Assembly (NCBI GenBank): GCA_040830545.1
Contig: JBFOMB010000208.1
Span: 1-37,834, forward strand
Direction of reading: 5' to 3'
Source: HXMU1420-2 sp040830545
Lineage (GTDB): Bacteria; Pseudomonadota; Alphaproteobacteria; Rhodobacterales; Rhodobacteraceae
DNA: 37,834 bases
The translations under genes were made by a program, and so were the position numbers. How positions within the stretch are numbered: the stretch's first letter is position 1; every line of letters starts with the position of its first letter. Under the pieces are notes generated by a model. That model ran no database searches and was not told the origin of the DNA. It worked only from the letters and a program-made list of their open reading frames with translations. Positions 9,085 to 16,663 of the stretch are shown here, piece after piece.

Positions 9085-10008
9085 ATGGATTGGGACAAAC
9101 TCCGCATATTTCACGCCGTTGCTGATGCTGGCAGCCTGACCCATGCGGGGGACAAGCTCAACTTGTCTCAATCCGCCGTGAGCCGCCAGGTTCGCGCCCT
9201 GGAAGAAAGCCTGAACACCACCCTGTTCCACCGCCATGCACGGGGCCTGATACTGACCGAGCAGGGCGAACTGCTGTTTGACGCAACTTCGGCTATGATG
9301 AAACGGCTCGATGCTGCTGCTGCGCGTATCCGCGACAGCGAGGAAGAGGTATTTGGCGAACTCAGGGTCACGACCACGTTCGGGTTTGGCACGCTCTGGC
9401 TCGCCCCGCGTCTGCCGAAGCTATACGAAATCTACCCGGACCTGAAAATCGACCTGATGCTGGAAGAACGCGTTCTGGACCTGCCCATGCGTGAGGCCGA
9501 CGTGGCCATCCGCATGAAGGAACCCAGCCAGGCCGACCTGATCCGCAAGAGATTGATGAGCGTTCAGATGCGTCTTTATGCGTCCGAGGGGTATCTGACG
9601 TCTGTCGGCACACCTGAGCAGTTGGAGGATTTCGGCCAGCATCGCCTGATCTGTCAGAACACCACATCAGCGCAGGTCGGTGCAAGCGCGCGTTTGGTGC
9701 AAGAGTTGATGACGCACAATCCGCGGTCCCTGCTGACCGTAAACAACTATTTTGGTGTGTTGCAGGCCGTATTGCATGATCTGGGGATTGGCGTGCTGCC
9801 GGACTACGTGACCCAGGATTTCCCGCATCTCGTGCGCATCCTCCCCGAAGTGGAATCAGCCGAGGTGCCCGTATTCCTCGCCTACCCCGAAGAGCTGCGT
9901 CATTCGAAGCGAGTCGCTGCATTCCGAGACTTTGTGCAAGACGAAATCATTGCGCATCGGCGCATGTTGCGCGCTCAGGCGGCCGAGGAAGAACAGCGCA
10001 GCGCCTGA
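9085..10008 (+). CDS. LysR family transcriptional regulator
   Basis: A 307-residue LysR regulator. The N-terminal winged helix-turn-helix is at residues 1-60 (MDWDKLRIFHAVADAGSLTH, then LNLSQSAVSRQVRALE, the recognition helix). A linker helix and a two-lobed periplasmic-binding-protein-like effector domain follow (ELRVTTTFGFGTLWLAP opens it). The C-terminus is charged and may be a free tail. It is transcribed away from the indolepyruvate ferredoxin oxidoreductase gene across a 182-base gap, the usual arrangement for a LysR protein acting on its divergent neighbour. The effector cannot be deduced; an aromatic or branched 2-oxo acid would fit the neighbour but is inference. No strong Shine-Dalgarno precedes the ATG. 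The gene is followed by a gap holding an sRNA unit. Confidence 0.93.
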   Translation: MDWDKLRIFHAVADAGSLTHAGDKLNLSQSAVSRQVRALEESLNTTLFHRHARGLILTEQGELLFDATSAMMKRLDAAAARIRDSEEEVFGELRVTTTFGFGTLWLAPRLPKLYEIYPDLKIDLMLEERVLDLPMREADVAIRMKEPSQADLIRKRLMSVQMRLYASEGYLTSVGTPEQLEDFGQHRLICQNTTSAQVGASARLVQELMTHNPRSLLTVNNYFGVLQAVLHDLGIGVLPDYVTQDFPHLVRILPEVESAEVPVFLAYPEELRHSKRVAAFRDFVQDEIIAHRRMLRAQAAEEEQRSA

Positions 10009-10158
10009 TACCGGTGTCTATAGGTACGCCACATCCCCAGGCTTCCCGCTGAAAACACATGCTTTTTTAGGCGTCGCAGCCACCAAAAGCAGCACGTTTG
10101 CTCATAAGTTATGCAGTCAGTGCATAGCGGGATTGCCCATATGTTGGCCTGCTTTCTC

Positions 10159-10187
10159 TTGAAGAGTTAAGGACCGCACCCTAAATC
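10159..10187 (+). promoter_or_regulatory. Sigma-70-type promoter of the sRNA unit
   Basis: TTGAAG (10159-10164) and TAAATC (10182-10187) are separated by exactly 17 bases, close to the TTGACA/TATAAT layout. Transcription would begin around 10193-10195 and end at the intrinsic terminator 10242-10270. The spacing and the downstream terminator together make the call better than either box alone. Confidence 0.6.
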
Positions 10188-10193
10188 AAGTCT

Positions 10194-10270
10194 CGAAGGC
10201 GCTGGTTGTGCCAGTGACTTCATACCTCCCTGTTGGACTTCGGCCGAGCTTAGAGCTCGGCCTTTTTTTT
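10194..10270 (+). ncRNA. Small regulatory RNA, probably alpha-r8/MmgR-like
   Basis: Between the predicted start near 10194 and the T-run ending at 10270 lies a transcript of about 77 bases with no convincing ORF. It folds into a 5' hairpin (GCTGG at 10201-10205 with CCAGT at 10211-10215), an unpaired middle holding ACCTCCC (10224-10230), and a 9-bp terminator hairpin followed by eight T. The CCTCCC stretch is complementary to Shine-Dalgarno sequences, suggesting base pairing with ribosome binding sites, probably with Hfq. Length, two-hairpin plan and the CCTCCCTGTTGG stretch recall the alphaproteobacterial alpha-r8/MmgR family as I remember it. Rhodobacter CcsR (cuckoo) RNAs also carry CTCCTCCC-type loops but differ in plan. 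It sits alone between lysR and the MscS gene. The family assignment is from memory and less sure than the RNA itself. Confidence 0.7.
10242..10270 (+). terminator. Intrinsic terminator of the sRNA
   Basis: A perfect 9-bp stem (GGCCGAGCT at 10242-10250 pairing with AGCTCGGCC at 10254-10262) with a minimal loop is followed directly by eight T (10263-10270). This is the strongest terminator in the window. It ends the sRNA and lies 79 bases upstream of the MscS start, so the channel gene needs its own promoter. Confidence 0.92.
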
Positions 10271-10348
10271 GCTGATCGCGAAATCACACCCCTTCAAATT
10301 CGCGTGCACCCCAAAACGTTTCTTGTTATCACCGGGACCATAACAAAC

Positions 10349-12631
10349 ATGTACGGGGGTCCCAGGGTGTCTCGGGTTTTTGCTGCCATTCTCAGCGCAT
10401 TGTTCGCTGTCATTGTCATGGTTTCGTCATCTGCAGCGCAGGTCATGATACCTTCAACCGGCGGGTCCGATTCAAGCGAGGCTGCGGCAGAATTGCCCGA
10501 CCCGCTGACGCCTGAAGCGATCCAGGCGCTGGTCGCCCGCATGTCGGACCAGGACGTGCGCACCATGTTGCTGAACCAGTTGGAAGCGGTCGCCGCATCC
10601 TCCGGAGGCGCGACACAGCAGCAAACCGGTGTCTTTGCGGAATTGGGCGGCATTGCCACCCGCATGGGCGAAGACATCATGGACGCGGCGGTCAAGGTGC
10701 CGCTACTGGTCACGAACCAGGCCAAATCGCTGGCCAACTTCACCGAAAACTATGGTGGATTTGGCGGCGTTGTCACCATGCTTGCGCTGATCGCCGTCGC
10801 GCTGGCGGCCGGTTTCGCGCTGGAACGGCTGGTCATATTCCTGACCCGCAATTGGCAGGGCACCGAGGTTGAAGACAGCCATGACAACCTGTGGGGCGCG
10901 CTGCGCTACCTGTTTCTGCGGTTTCTGCGAGAAATCATTGGTCTGATTGGATTCTATATCGGCCTGCGGATCGTGGGCCGGCTGCTGCTGGACCCGCATC
11001 AATTGCAGTTTGCCGCGCCCTTCGTGCTGTATCTGATCTGGATGCCGCGTGTGGCGGCAGCGTTCTCGCGCATGATCCTGGCCCCCAAACGCGCTGACCT
11101 GCGGTTGGTCAATATCAGCGACAAATGGGCGAAGTATCTGCACCGCAACCAGATCGGCCTGATTTTTCTGGGCGCGTTCACGGTGTGGATCGTGGGCTTC
11201 AACGCACGAAATGGCGTGCCGATGGGCGACTCGCGGCTGGGCTTCTGGCTGAACACAGCCGTACACGTGTATATCGGAATCATGGCTTGGCGTGCACGCG
11301 AGGGCCTGTCGGACATGATGCGTGGGACCGACCCGGACAACACCCGTTCGGACGAATGGGTGGCGCGGATCTACCCCTATTTCGCCATTGGGGTGACAGT
11401 CGGCATGTGGGTGATCGTTGAGATCGTGGCTGGCTACGGACAGTTTGCTCTGCTGGCTACTGCCCCGCACTTCACCACGATGTTCTGGCTGCTGATGGCC
11501 CCGCTGTTGGACAGCGCCATTCGTGGGCTGGTGCGGCACTTGCAACCCCCGATCATTGGCGAGGGCCCGGTGGCCGAGGCTGCGTATAAGTCCACCAAGC
11601 GCAGCTTTATCCGCATTGGGCGGGTTGTCGTCGGTGGCATCGTGATCCTGCTGATCGCGAACGCCTGGCAGATCGACCTGATTTCGTTGCGTGGCGAGGA
11701 CACAGCAGGCGCGAACTTCTTCCAGTTCCTGATCACGCTGGCCATCGGTTATGTCGTGTTCGAAGGCGTCGGCCTCTGGGTCAACCGCCGTCTGGCACGC
11801 GAACAAACCTCGCGCGAAATCAGCGAAGATGAGGCCGCAGGCGAAGGTGGCGGTGGCGCGGGCAATTCGCGTCTGGCCACGGTCTTGCCGCTGGTGCGTG
11901 TGACCATTCAGGTCGCGATTGCGGTTATCTTCTTCCTGCTGGCGCTGGGGAACCTGGGCATCGACATCACGCCGCTTCTGGCCGGTGCCGGTATCCTGGG
12001 TCTGGCGATTGGTTTTGGCGCACAGAAGCTGGTCGCGGACATCGTCGGCGGTATCTTCTTCCTGATCGACGACGCGTTCCGCGTGGGCGAATATGTGGAC
12101 GTGGGCGGCACGATGGGCACGGTCGAAAAAATCTCGATCCGGTCCATGCAGCTGCGTCACCATCGCGGTGCGGTCCACACCATCCCTTATGGTGAAATCC
12201 AGAAGCTGACCAATTTCAGCCGCGACTGGGTGATCATGAAGCTGATGTTCACTGTGCCCTTCGACACGGACCCCAACAAGATCAAGAAGATCTTCAAGAA
12301 GATCGGGGCCGAGATGATGACGGACGAAACCCATGGCCCCGGCTTCCTGGAGCCGTTCAAGTCGCAAGGCGTCTTTTCCTTCGATGATGTCGGCATGGTG
12401 GTTCGGGGCAAGTTCATGGCGAAACCGGGCAGCCAGTTCACCATCCGCAAGGAAATCTACAACCGTGTGAAACGCGAGTTTGACGCCGCCGGTATCGACT
12501 TTGCCCGCCGCGAGGTACGTGTTGCGATTCCGGGTCTGGAAAACGCTGAGGATATGAGCGACTTCGAAAAGACGGCGGCCGCTGGCGGCGCTGCTGGCGC
12601 GGTTCAGGCGGCGACCGAAACCAAGGCTTAA
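10349..12631 (+). CDS. MscS-family mechanosensitive ion channel (large form)
   Basis: A 760-residue channel of the small-conductance mechanosensitive (MscS) family, which opens under membrane tension during hypo-osmotic shock. It has an N-terminal signal peptide (VFAAILSALFAVIVMVSSSAAQ), a periplasmic segment, and about ten hydrophobic segments from residue 150 on. The conserved MscS core comes near residues 535-690: the glycine/alanine-rich pore helix in LLAGAGILGLAIGFGAQKLV, then DIVGGIFFLIDDAFRVGEYVD and the beta domain with IPYGEI. The C-terminus is Ala/Gly-rich. The size resembles YbiO-like channels. I choose the ATG at 10349; a GTG at 10367, just before the signal peptide, is also possible. 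The open frame extends up to 10208, but that part overlaps the sRNA and its terminator and is not protein-like. Confidence 0.9.
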   Translation: MYGGPRVSRVFAAILSALFAVIVMVSSSAAQVMIPSTGGSDSSEAAAELPDPLTPEAIQALVARMSDQDVRTMLLNQLEAVAASSGGATQQQTGVFAELGGIATRMGEDIMDAAVKVPLLVTNQAKSLANFTENYGGFGGVVTMLALIAVALAAGFALERLVIFLTRNWQGTEVEDSHDNLWGALRYLFLRFLREIIGLIGFYIGLRIVGRLLLDPHQLQFAAPFVLYLIWMPRVAAAFSRMILAPKRADLRLVNISDKWAKYLHRNQIGLIFLGAFTVWIVGFNARNGVPMGDSRLGFWLNTAVHVYIGIMAWRAREGLSDMMRGTDPDNTRSDEWVARIYPYFAIGVTVGMWVIVEIVAGYGQFALLATAPHFTTMFWLLMAPLLDSAIRGLVRHLQPPIIGEGPVAEAAYKSTKRSFIRIGRVVVGGIVILLIANAWQIDLISLRGEDTAGANFFQFLITLAIGYVVFEGVGLWVNRRLAREQTSREISEDEAAGEGGGGAGNSRLATVLPLVRVTIQVAIAVIFFLLALGNLGIDITPLLAGAGILGLAIGFGAQKLVADIVGGIFFLIDDAFRVGEYVDVGGTMGTVEKISIRSMQLRHHRGAVHTIPYGEIQKLTNFSRDWVIMKLMFTVPFDTDPNKIKKIFKKIGAEMMTDETHGPGFLEPFKSQGVFSFDDVGMVVRGKFMAKPGSQFTIRKEIYNRVKREFDAAGIDFARREVRVAIPGLENAEDMSDFEKTAAAGGAAGAVQAATETKA

Positions 12632-12670
12632 GCGGGGCGATGATGCCCCTCCTAAACCTCGAAACAACGA

Positions 12671-12710
12671 AATCCGGCACCATGCACTGGTGCCGGATTA
12701 TTCTTTTCTG
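12671..12710 (+). terminator. Strong hairpin with T-rich tail overlapping the start of the next gene
   Basis: A perfect 12-bp stem (12671-12682 with 12688-12699) closes a 5-base loop TGCAC and is followed by ATTCTTTTCT. It lies 39 bases after the MscS stop, so it looks like that gene's intrinsic terminator. The likely start codon of the downstream barrel protein (12682-12684) sits at the stem-loop junction, so the hairpin could instead or also act as an attenuator or translation block. Confidence 0.7.
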
Positions 12711-13791
12711 CCTCGCGGTAATGTGGCTCTGCGCTCCTGTGGATGCCAATGACAGCCTGATCGAACAGCAGACACGCGGACTGTCTGCCGAGCAATTGCA
12801 GGACTCGCCATTGGGCTTTCGCAACGGCTCGCTGATTGTCGCCCCTATTCCGTTCAGCAACCCGATGATCGGATCTGGCCTGATCCTGGGCGGAGGCTAC
12901 CTGTTCCAACTCGACGAAGGGTCCGACCCCTCACTGATCGGTTTGGGTGGATTGCGGTCCGACAACGGGTCACAAGCCGCTGCCGCAGCCGTCAGCTTCA
13001 AGTTTCGGGACAATCGCTGGCAAATGTCATTGGGCGGCGGCAAGGCGGATGTGCGCTATGATCTCTATAGCGGGCGCACGGTCATCCCGATCCGGCAGGA
13101 TGGTACGCTGGCCCGTCTGTCGCTGGCCTATGGCTTCACGCCTGACGTCAGCCTTGGATTTGTGGCGCGGTATCTGGACACAAACGTGACGCTGGATACC
13201 CCTCTGTTCAACAGCCTCCCCGCGCGGTTTCAGCCCAACCTCAACTCTACCATTCTCAACACTGGCTTTCAGGCGACGTGGGATACCAGGGACGATCCGG
13301 TTTATCCGCGTGGTGGCTTTCGATTGAAGGGGTCGGCACAGCGGGGGCATATTCTGGATGGGATCGGCAGACCCTACAACAAGAGCTTTGCATTGTTTGA
13401 TACCTACCTGTCACTTGGTCCCGGCACAGTGTTGGCGTCCCGGTCGGCGATCTGTGGAACCACTTCCAGTGCGCCGTTCTTTGACGCCTGTTCCGTAGGT
13501 GGCATCGACGCCATGCGCGGCTTCAACGCCACGCAAATCCTCGATGCGCGCTCTCTCTCAACCCAATTAGAGCTGCGCCAGCGGGTCAGCGAGCGACTAG
13601 GGCTTGTCCTGTTTGCAGGGATCGGTGCGGCGGGTCTGACGTTCGACAAACTGAACAGCTCGGGCACGGCGGGCGGCCTTGGCTTGCGCTACCGCGTCAG
13701 CAAGAAATTCCCGGTCGATTTCTCTGTCGATGCCTCCATAAACGACCTGCAAGAGAGACAGTTGTATATCTCGGTCGGGCAAAGGTTCTGA
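12682..13791 (+). CDS. BamA/TamA-like outer membrane beta-barrel protein (surface antigen D15 family)
   Basis: A predicted outer membrane beta-barrel of about 369 residues. It has a signal peptide (MHWCRIILFCLAVMWLCAPVDA), then FSNPMIGSGLILGGGYLF and repeated amphipathic strands. DTRDDPVYPRGGFRLKG is typical of D15/Omp85 barrels, as is the conserved GGIDAMRGF motif around residues 273-281, equivalent to the (V/M)RGF tip of Omp85 loop 6. The C-terminus ends in Phe (YISVGQRF), the outer membrane assembly signal. No POTRA domains are present, so it is a barrel-only member. The start is uncertain: ATG 12640 (8 bases after the MscS stop) would add 14 residues, while 12682 gives a clean signal peptide but lies in a 12-bp hairpin. 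No good Shine-Dalgarno precedes either. Function beyond barrel insertion or lipid/protein transport cannot be read. Confidence 0.82.
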   Translation: MHWCRIILFCLAVMWLCAPVDANDSLIEQQTRGLSAEQLQDSPLGFRNGSLIVAPIPFSNPMIGSGLILGGGYLFQLDEGSDPSLIGLGGLRSDNGSQAAAAAVSFKFRDNRWQMSLGGGKADVRYDLYSGRTVIPIRQDGTLARLSLAYGFTPDVSLGFVARYLDTNVTLDTPLFNSLPARFQPNLNSTILNTGFQATWDTRDDPVYPRGGFRLKGSAQRGHILDGIGRPYNKSFALFDTYLSLGPGTVLASRSAICGTTSSAPFFDACSVGGIDAMRGFNATQILDARSLSTQLELRQRVSERLGLVLFAGIGAAGLTFDKLNSSGTAGGLGLRYRVSKKFPVDFSVDASINDLQERQLYISVGQRF

Positions 13792-13891
13792 ATCGGTGCA
13801 ACGCCTTACCTGCACGGCAGGCAATTCACCGCCAAGTGATACGGTCAGACAGGTGACAATCCCCTGTTTCCTGCCTATGATGCGCGTCAAG

Positions 13892-13929
13892 ACCGGCAAA
13901 ACCGGCAACAACAGGCACATTACAGGCAC
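13892..13929 (+). repeat. Two short direct repeats just upstream of the SYLF gene
   Basis: ACCGGCAA occurs twice head to tail (13892 and 13901, period 9), then ACAGGCAC occurs twice (13911 and 13922, period 11), all within 45 bases of the start at 13935. They may be regulator sites or slippage products; nothing more can be said. Confidence 0.4.
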
Positions 13930-13934
13930 GGAAC

Positions 13935-14510
13935 ATGAGCAGGAATTCACCGAACCGACTGACACGTCGCGGATTTGCGCTGAGCGGACTGGCCGCGATG
14001 ACGGTCACATCTGCATGCGGCAATGGCGTGGGCTCCAACGGGGCGATCACGATTGACGCGCGCGTCGACGCCACGCTGGACGAAATGTATCGCAGCTACC
14101 CCAACACGGGCGACATTGCGGACAAAGCTTCCGGCATGCTGGTCATGCCACTGGTGACCGAGGCCGGGTTTGGTTTTGGCGCCGGATACGGGCGCGGCGC
14201 GCTGCGTGTGGGCGGGGCGACGCTGGACTATTATTCCAACACCAAGGCCACCGCCGGGTTCCAGATCGGCGCGCAGCAATATGCGCATGTGCTGTTTTTC
14301 ATGACCGACGAAGCGCTGCGCAGTTTCCGCCGCGCACCCGGTTGGACGCTGGGGGCTGATGTCGGCTATGTCGTGAACAACAGCGGCGAAAGTCTGGCCG
14401 CTGACAGCAACACATTGCAACACGCCATTCTGGCCGCTGTATTCAATCAGGCGGGATTGCAGGTTGGCGCGACGCTGGAAGGCTCTAAATACACTCGCAT
14501 TATCCCCTGA
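13935..14510 (+). CDS. SYLF (YSC84-like) domain lipoprotein with Tat-type signal
   Basis: A 191-residue exported protein. The N-terminus has a twin-arginine stretch (LTRRGFALSGLAA) leading to a lipobox VTSAC, so it is probably a Tat-exported lipoprotein with Cys at about residue 28. The rest fits the SYLF/YSC84 lipid-binding domain: KASGMLVMPLVTEAGFGFGAGYGRGALRVGG, then DYYSNTKATAGFQIGAQQYAHVLFFMTDEALRSF and a C-terminal VGATLEGSKYTRI. SYLF proteins bind phosphoinositides in eukaryotes; bacterial ones are poorly characterised envelope proteins. A terminator follows the stop, so it is likely a single-gene unit. The domain call is confident, the role unknown. Confidence 0.85.
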   Translation: MSRNSPNRLTRRGFALSGLAAMTVTSACGNGVGSNGAITIDARVDATLDEMYRSYPNTGDIADKASGMLVMPLVTEAGFGFGAGYGRGALRVGGATLDYYSNTKATAGFQIGAQQYAHVLFFMTDEALRSFRRAPGWTLGADVGYVVNNSGESLAADSNTLQHAILAAVFNQAGLQVGATLEGSKYTRIIP

Positions 14511-14519
14511 CCCAAAGGG

Positions 14520-14543
14520 ACGGGCGGACCTGCCGCCCGTTTT
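14520..14543 (+). terminator. Intrinsic terminator after the SYLF gene
   Basis: A perfect 8-bp stem (ACGGGCGG at 14520-14527 with CCGCCCGT at 14533-14540, loop ACCTG) followed by TTTT. It lies 9 bases after the SYLF stop and only 8 bases before the next start codon, leaving no room for a normal promoter between the two genes. Confidence 0.75.
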
Positions 14544-14551
14544 GGACATTT

Positions 14552-15391
14552 ATGCGCATACCGCTTTTCCTTGCGGCGCTGGCCGTTTCCCTTGTCGCCT
14601 GCGCCCGCCAAAGCCCCGAAGCCATTGCAACGCCCGAGGCAACCGCCGCAGCAGCGGAACCACGCGTGTCGCTGCGGTCGGCCCCGGCCCGCACACGCGT
14701 CCGGTTCGACGATGCGGACCCCTATGAGTGGGAACGGCGCAAGCCATGGAACTATGCGGTGCACGGCATCGACATTTCCCGCTGGCAGGGCGCGATTGAC
14801 TGGCAGCGCATCCGTCGCGAAGGCATCAGCTTTGCCTTTATCAAGGCGACCGAGGGCGGTGACGTGTTCGACCCGAAGTTCACCCAGCACTGGGCCGGCG
14901 CGAAATCCGCCGGCATCGCCTACAGCGCCTATCATTTCTACTATTTCTGCCGCCCGGCAGAGGAACAGGCCCGCTGGTTCATCCGCAACGTCCCGCGCGA
15001 TGCAAACGCCATGCCGCATGTGCTGGACATGGAATGGAACCATCAATCCCGCACCTGCCGCCTGCGCCCGGACCCCGAAACCGTCCGCAGCGAGGCGCGC
15101 AAGTTCCTGAACATGCTGGAGGCACATTACGGCCAGCGCCCCATCGTCTACACAACACCGGATTTCTACGCCGAAACCGGCATCTGGCGGCTGGGTCGTA
15201 CCGAGTTCTGGCTACGCTCGGTCGCCGGTCACCCGTCCGAGGTCTATCCCGGCGGGCATTGGAGTTTCTGGCAATATACCGGCACCGGGCTGGTTCCGGG
15301 GATCGAGGGCAAGGTCGACATCAACGTCTTTGGCGGGTCTGTCGACGAATGGCGCGCGTGGCGGCGTCCGCTGGTGACACCGGAGTCCTGA
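14552..15391 (+). CDS. Glycoside hydrolase family 25 lysozyme, lipoprotein
   Basis: A 279-residue GH25 (Chalaropsis-type) muramidase that would cleave the MurNAc-GlcNAc bond of peptidoglycan. The N-terminus is a lipoprotein signal ending LVACARQ (Cys at residue 17), so it is membrane-anchored in the periplasm. After an Ala/Pro-rich linker, the catalytic domain begins HGIDISRWQGAIDW, continues with FAFIKATEGGDVFDP and YSAYHFYYFCRP, and has the catalytic acidic pair in LDMEWN (about residues 159 and 161), then FWQYTGTGLVPGIEGKVDINVF. All hallmark residues of GH25 are present. No Shine-Dalgarno is visible before the ATG at 14552, and a terminator ends 8 bases before it. Its neighbours are other envelope or peptidoglycan proteins. 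Confidence 0.92.
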   Translation: MRIPLFLAALAVSLVACARQSPEAIATPEATAAAAEPRVSLRSAPARTRVRFDDADPYEWERRKPWNYAVHGIDISRWQGAIDWQRIRREGISFAFIKATEGGDVFDPKFTQHWAGAKSAGIAYSAYHFYYFCRPAEEQARWFIRNVPRDANAMPHVLDMEWNHQSRTCRLRPDPETVRSEARKFLNMLEAHYGQRPIVYTTPDFYAETGIWRLGRTEFWLRSVAGHPSEVYPGGHWSFWQYTGTGLVPGIEGKVDINVFGGSVDEWRAWRRPLVTPES

Positions 15392-15506
15392 GATCCCATC
15401 AGCGGCAATCAGAGCGTTGCACGTTTCTTTTGAAAAGGATGGCACGAGATCGCGCGATTCGTGTTACGCTGGTCCCGAGGAAGGTTTGCAGAGACCGGTC
15501 CAAACC

Positions 15507-15528
15507 CGCGTAACATTCGAATTACGCG
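15507..15528. promoter_or_regulatory. Perfect 7-bp inverted repeat upstream of the L,D-transpeptidase-like gene
   Basis: CGCGTAA (15507-15513) and TTACGCG (15522-15528) flank an 8-base spacer that itself contains the palindrome TTCGAA. It ends 44 bases before the start codon at 15573, a suitable place for an operator. The regulator is unknown. Confidence 0.45.
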
Positions 15529-15572
15529 AAAAACAACCGGAGTGGTTTCAGCGTTAGCAGGAGGTCTATCGG

Positions 15573-16547
15573 ATGTTTCGAAACATGCGCCGCATCGCCG
15601 TCACCCTATTGGGCAGCATAGCCCTGACATTGCCCACACTTGCCACCGCGCAATCGTCCGACATCCCCCGCTGGCTGCAACGCCACGTTGGCACCGGCGA
15701 CGGGCAAATCGCCCCGGTGGTCCTGCAACGTGCCCGCGCGCTCTACTACGAAAAACGGCGGCAGGGCAAAGTGTCCAATCCCTGCTACCTCGCCATGGAC
15801 GCCACGCGCCCCAGTGCGACGCGCAGCGGTCGGGCCAATGGCCGGTTTTATGTGATCTGCGAATCCCGCAGCGTGTTCCGTGCCGTCTCTTCCGGCTACG
15901 GAAACGGGCGCAAACTACAGCGCGCAAATTTCTCGAACGGCCGGCAATGCGCGAAGAACTTCAGCAACGCAGAAGGGTCAAAGCTGACAATGGGCGGGCG
16001 CTATGTCACCGCAGAATCCCGAACCTCGTTCAAAGGTTACTACAAGAAGGGCAATCAAAGCGTCCCCTTTCACCGCACATTTCTGCTGTTTGATGGCGAA
16101 GGGGAAACCGAAAACGCCCGCGAGCGCGAAATCGGCGGACACCCGGCAGTTTTTCTGAAATGGCAATGCCGGATGAAAAACCCGAAAAGCCCCTATGCCG
16201 ACGATCAGGGCTACGTGCCTTTTGGTCGGCTGGTCGACTACACCGGCGGGCGCAGCAATGGCTGTACCACTTGGTCCCAAGCGGAATCGCGGGACATTCT
16301 GAGATTGACCGAAGGCAACCCGACCACGCTCTACATCTACCCGGAAGGCCGTGACATCAACGCAGTGGCCAAGGCAGTGCAGCGCGGCAAGTCGCTCGCG
16401 CAATCCGGCCTCTACTGGAACAGCACCTGCCTGAAGGAAATAGGCGCACCCAAGTTCTGGCCCAAACGCACGTTGCAACCGGTTATCAACCAATGGCGGA
16501 ATTCCCTGCCGAAACAGCCACCGCTCGAACTGCCGATCTGCAAGTGA
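15573..16547 (+). CDS. Secreted L,D-transpeptidase-like protein (YkuD_2-like catalytic domain)
   Basis: A 324-residue exported protein with a clear signal peptide (MRRIAVTLLGSIALTLPTLATAQ) and a strong AGGAGGT 8 bases before the ATG. The central region reads as a murein L,D-transpeptidase-like fold: NPCYLAMDATRPS, RFYVICESRSVFRAVSSGYGNG, FLLFDGEGETENARE, and the likely active-site cysteine in GGRSNGCTTWSQAESRDIL, corresponding to the S-x-GC of YkuD domains. The histidine normally found ahead of that motif is not evident at the usual place, so catalysis is not assured. The C-terminal part carries further Cys residues and no known motif. If active it would form 3-3 crosslinks or attach proteins to peptidoglycan in the periplasm, in keeping with the lysozyme gene upstream. 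Confidence 0.6.
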   Translation: MFRNMRRIAVTLLGSIALTLPTLATAQSSDIPRWLQRHVGTGDGQIAPVVLQRARALYYEKRRQGKVSNPCYLAMDATRPSATRSGRANGRFYVICESRSVFRAVSSGYGNGRKLQRANFSNGRQCAKNFSNAEGSKLTMGGRYVTAESRTSFKGYYKKGNQSVPFHRTFLLFDGEGETENAREREIGGHPAVFLKWQCRMKNPKSPYADDQGYVPFGRLVDYTGGRSNGCTTWSQAESRDILRLTEGNPTTLYIYPEGRDINAVAKAVQRGKSLAQSGLYWNSTCLKEIGAPKFWPKRTLQPVINQWRNSLPKQPPLELPICK

Positions 16548-16562
16548 GGCGGCAAAAATGGT

Positions 16563-16594
16563 ATGCACCCCGCAGCGCGGTTCTGCATCCTTTT
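16563..16594 (+). terminator. Possible terminator between convergent genes
   Basis: ATGCA (16563-16567) and TGCAT (16584-16588) form an outer stem with an inner CCGC/GCGG stem and an asymmetric bulge, followed by CCTTTT. It lies 16 bases after the L,D-transpeptidase-like stop. The stem is imperfect, so this is tentative. Confidence 0.35.
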
Positions 16595-16663
16595 CGGTAA
16601 ATTGGGGATACGAGCCGAGACAAAAACCGTGACGGAACGCCGGAAAGTCAAACGCTGTTCGCG

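Noticed and set aside
10194..10270. sRNA as a CcsR (cuckoo) RNA with an upstream DUF1127-type gene
   Set aside because: No CcaF1/DUF1127 ORF precedes it and the loop is CCTCCC once, rather than the repeated CTCCTCCC two-loop pattern.
10208..10348. N-terminal extension of the MscS gene up to 10208
   Set aside because: It would translate through the sRNA body and its terminator; the signal peptide starts after residue 47 of that frame.
10703..12667. A 654-codon open frame on the minus strand opposite the MscS gene
   Set aside because: It is wholly antisense to a well-supported channel gene, its product is rich in His, Gln and Asp without domains or hydrophobic pattern, and long antisense frames are common at this GC content.
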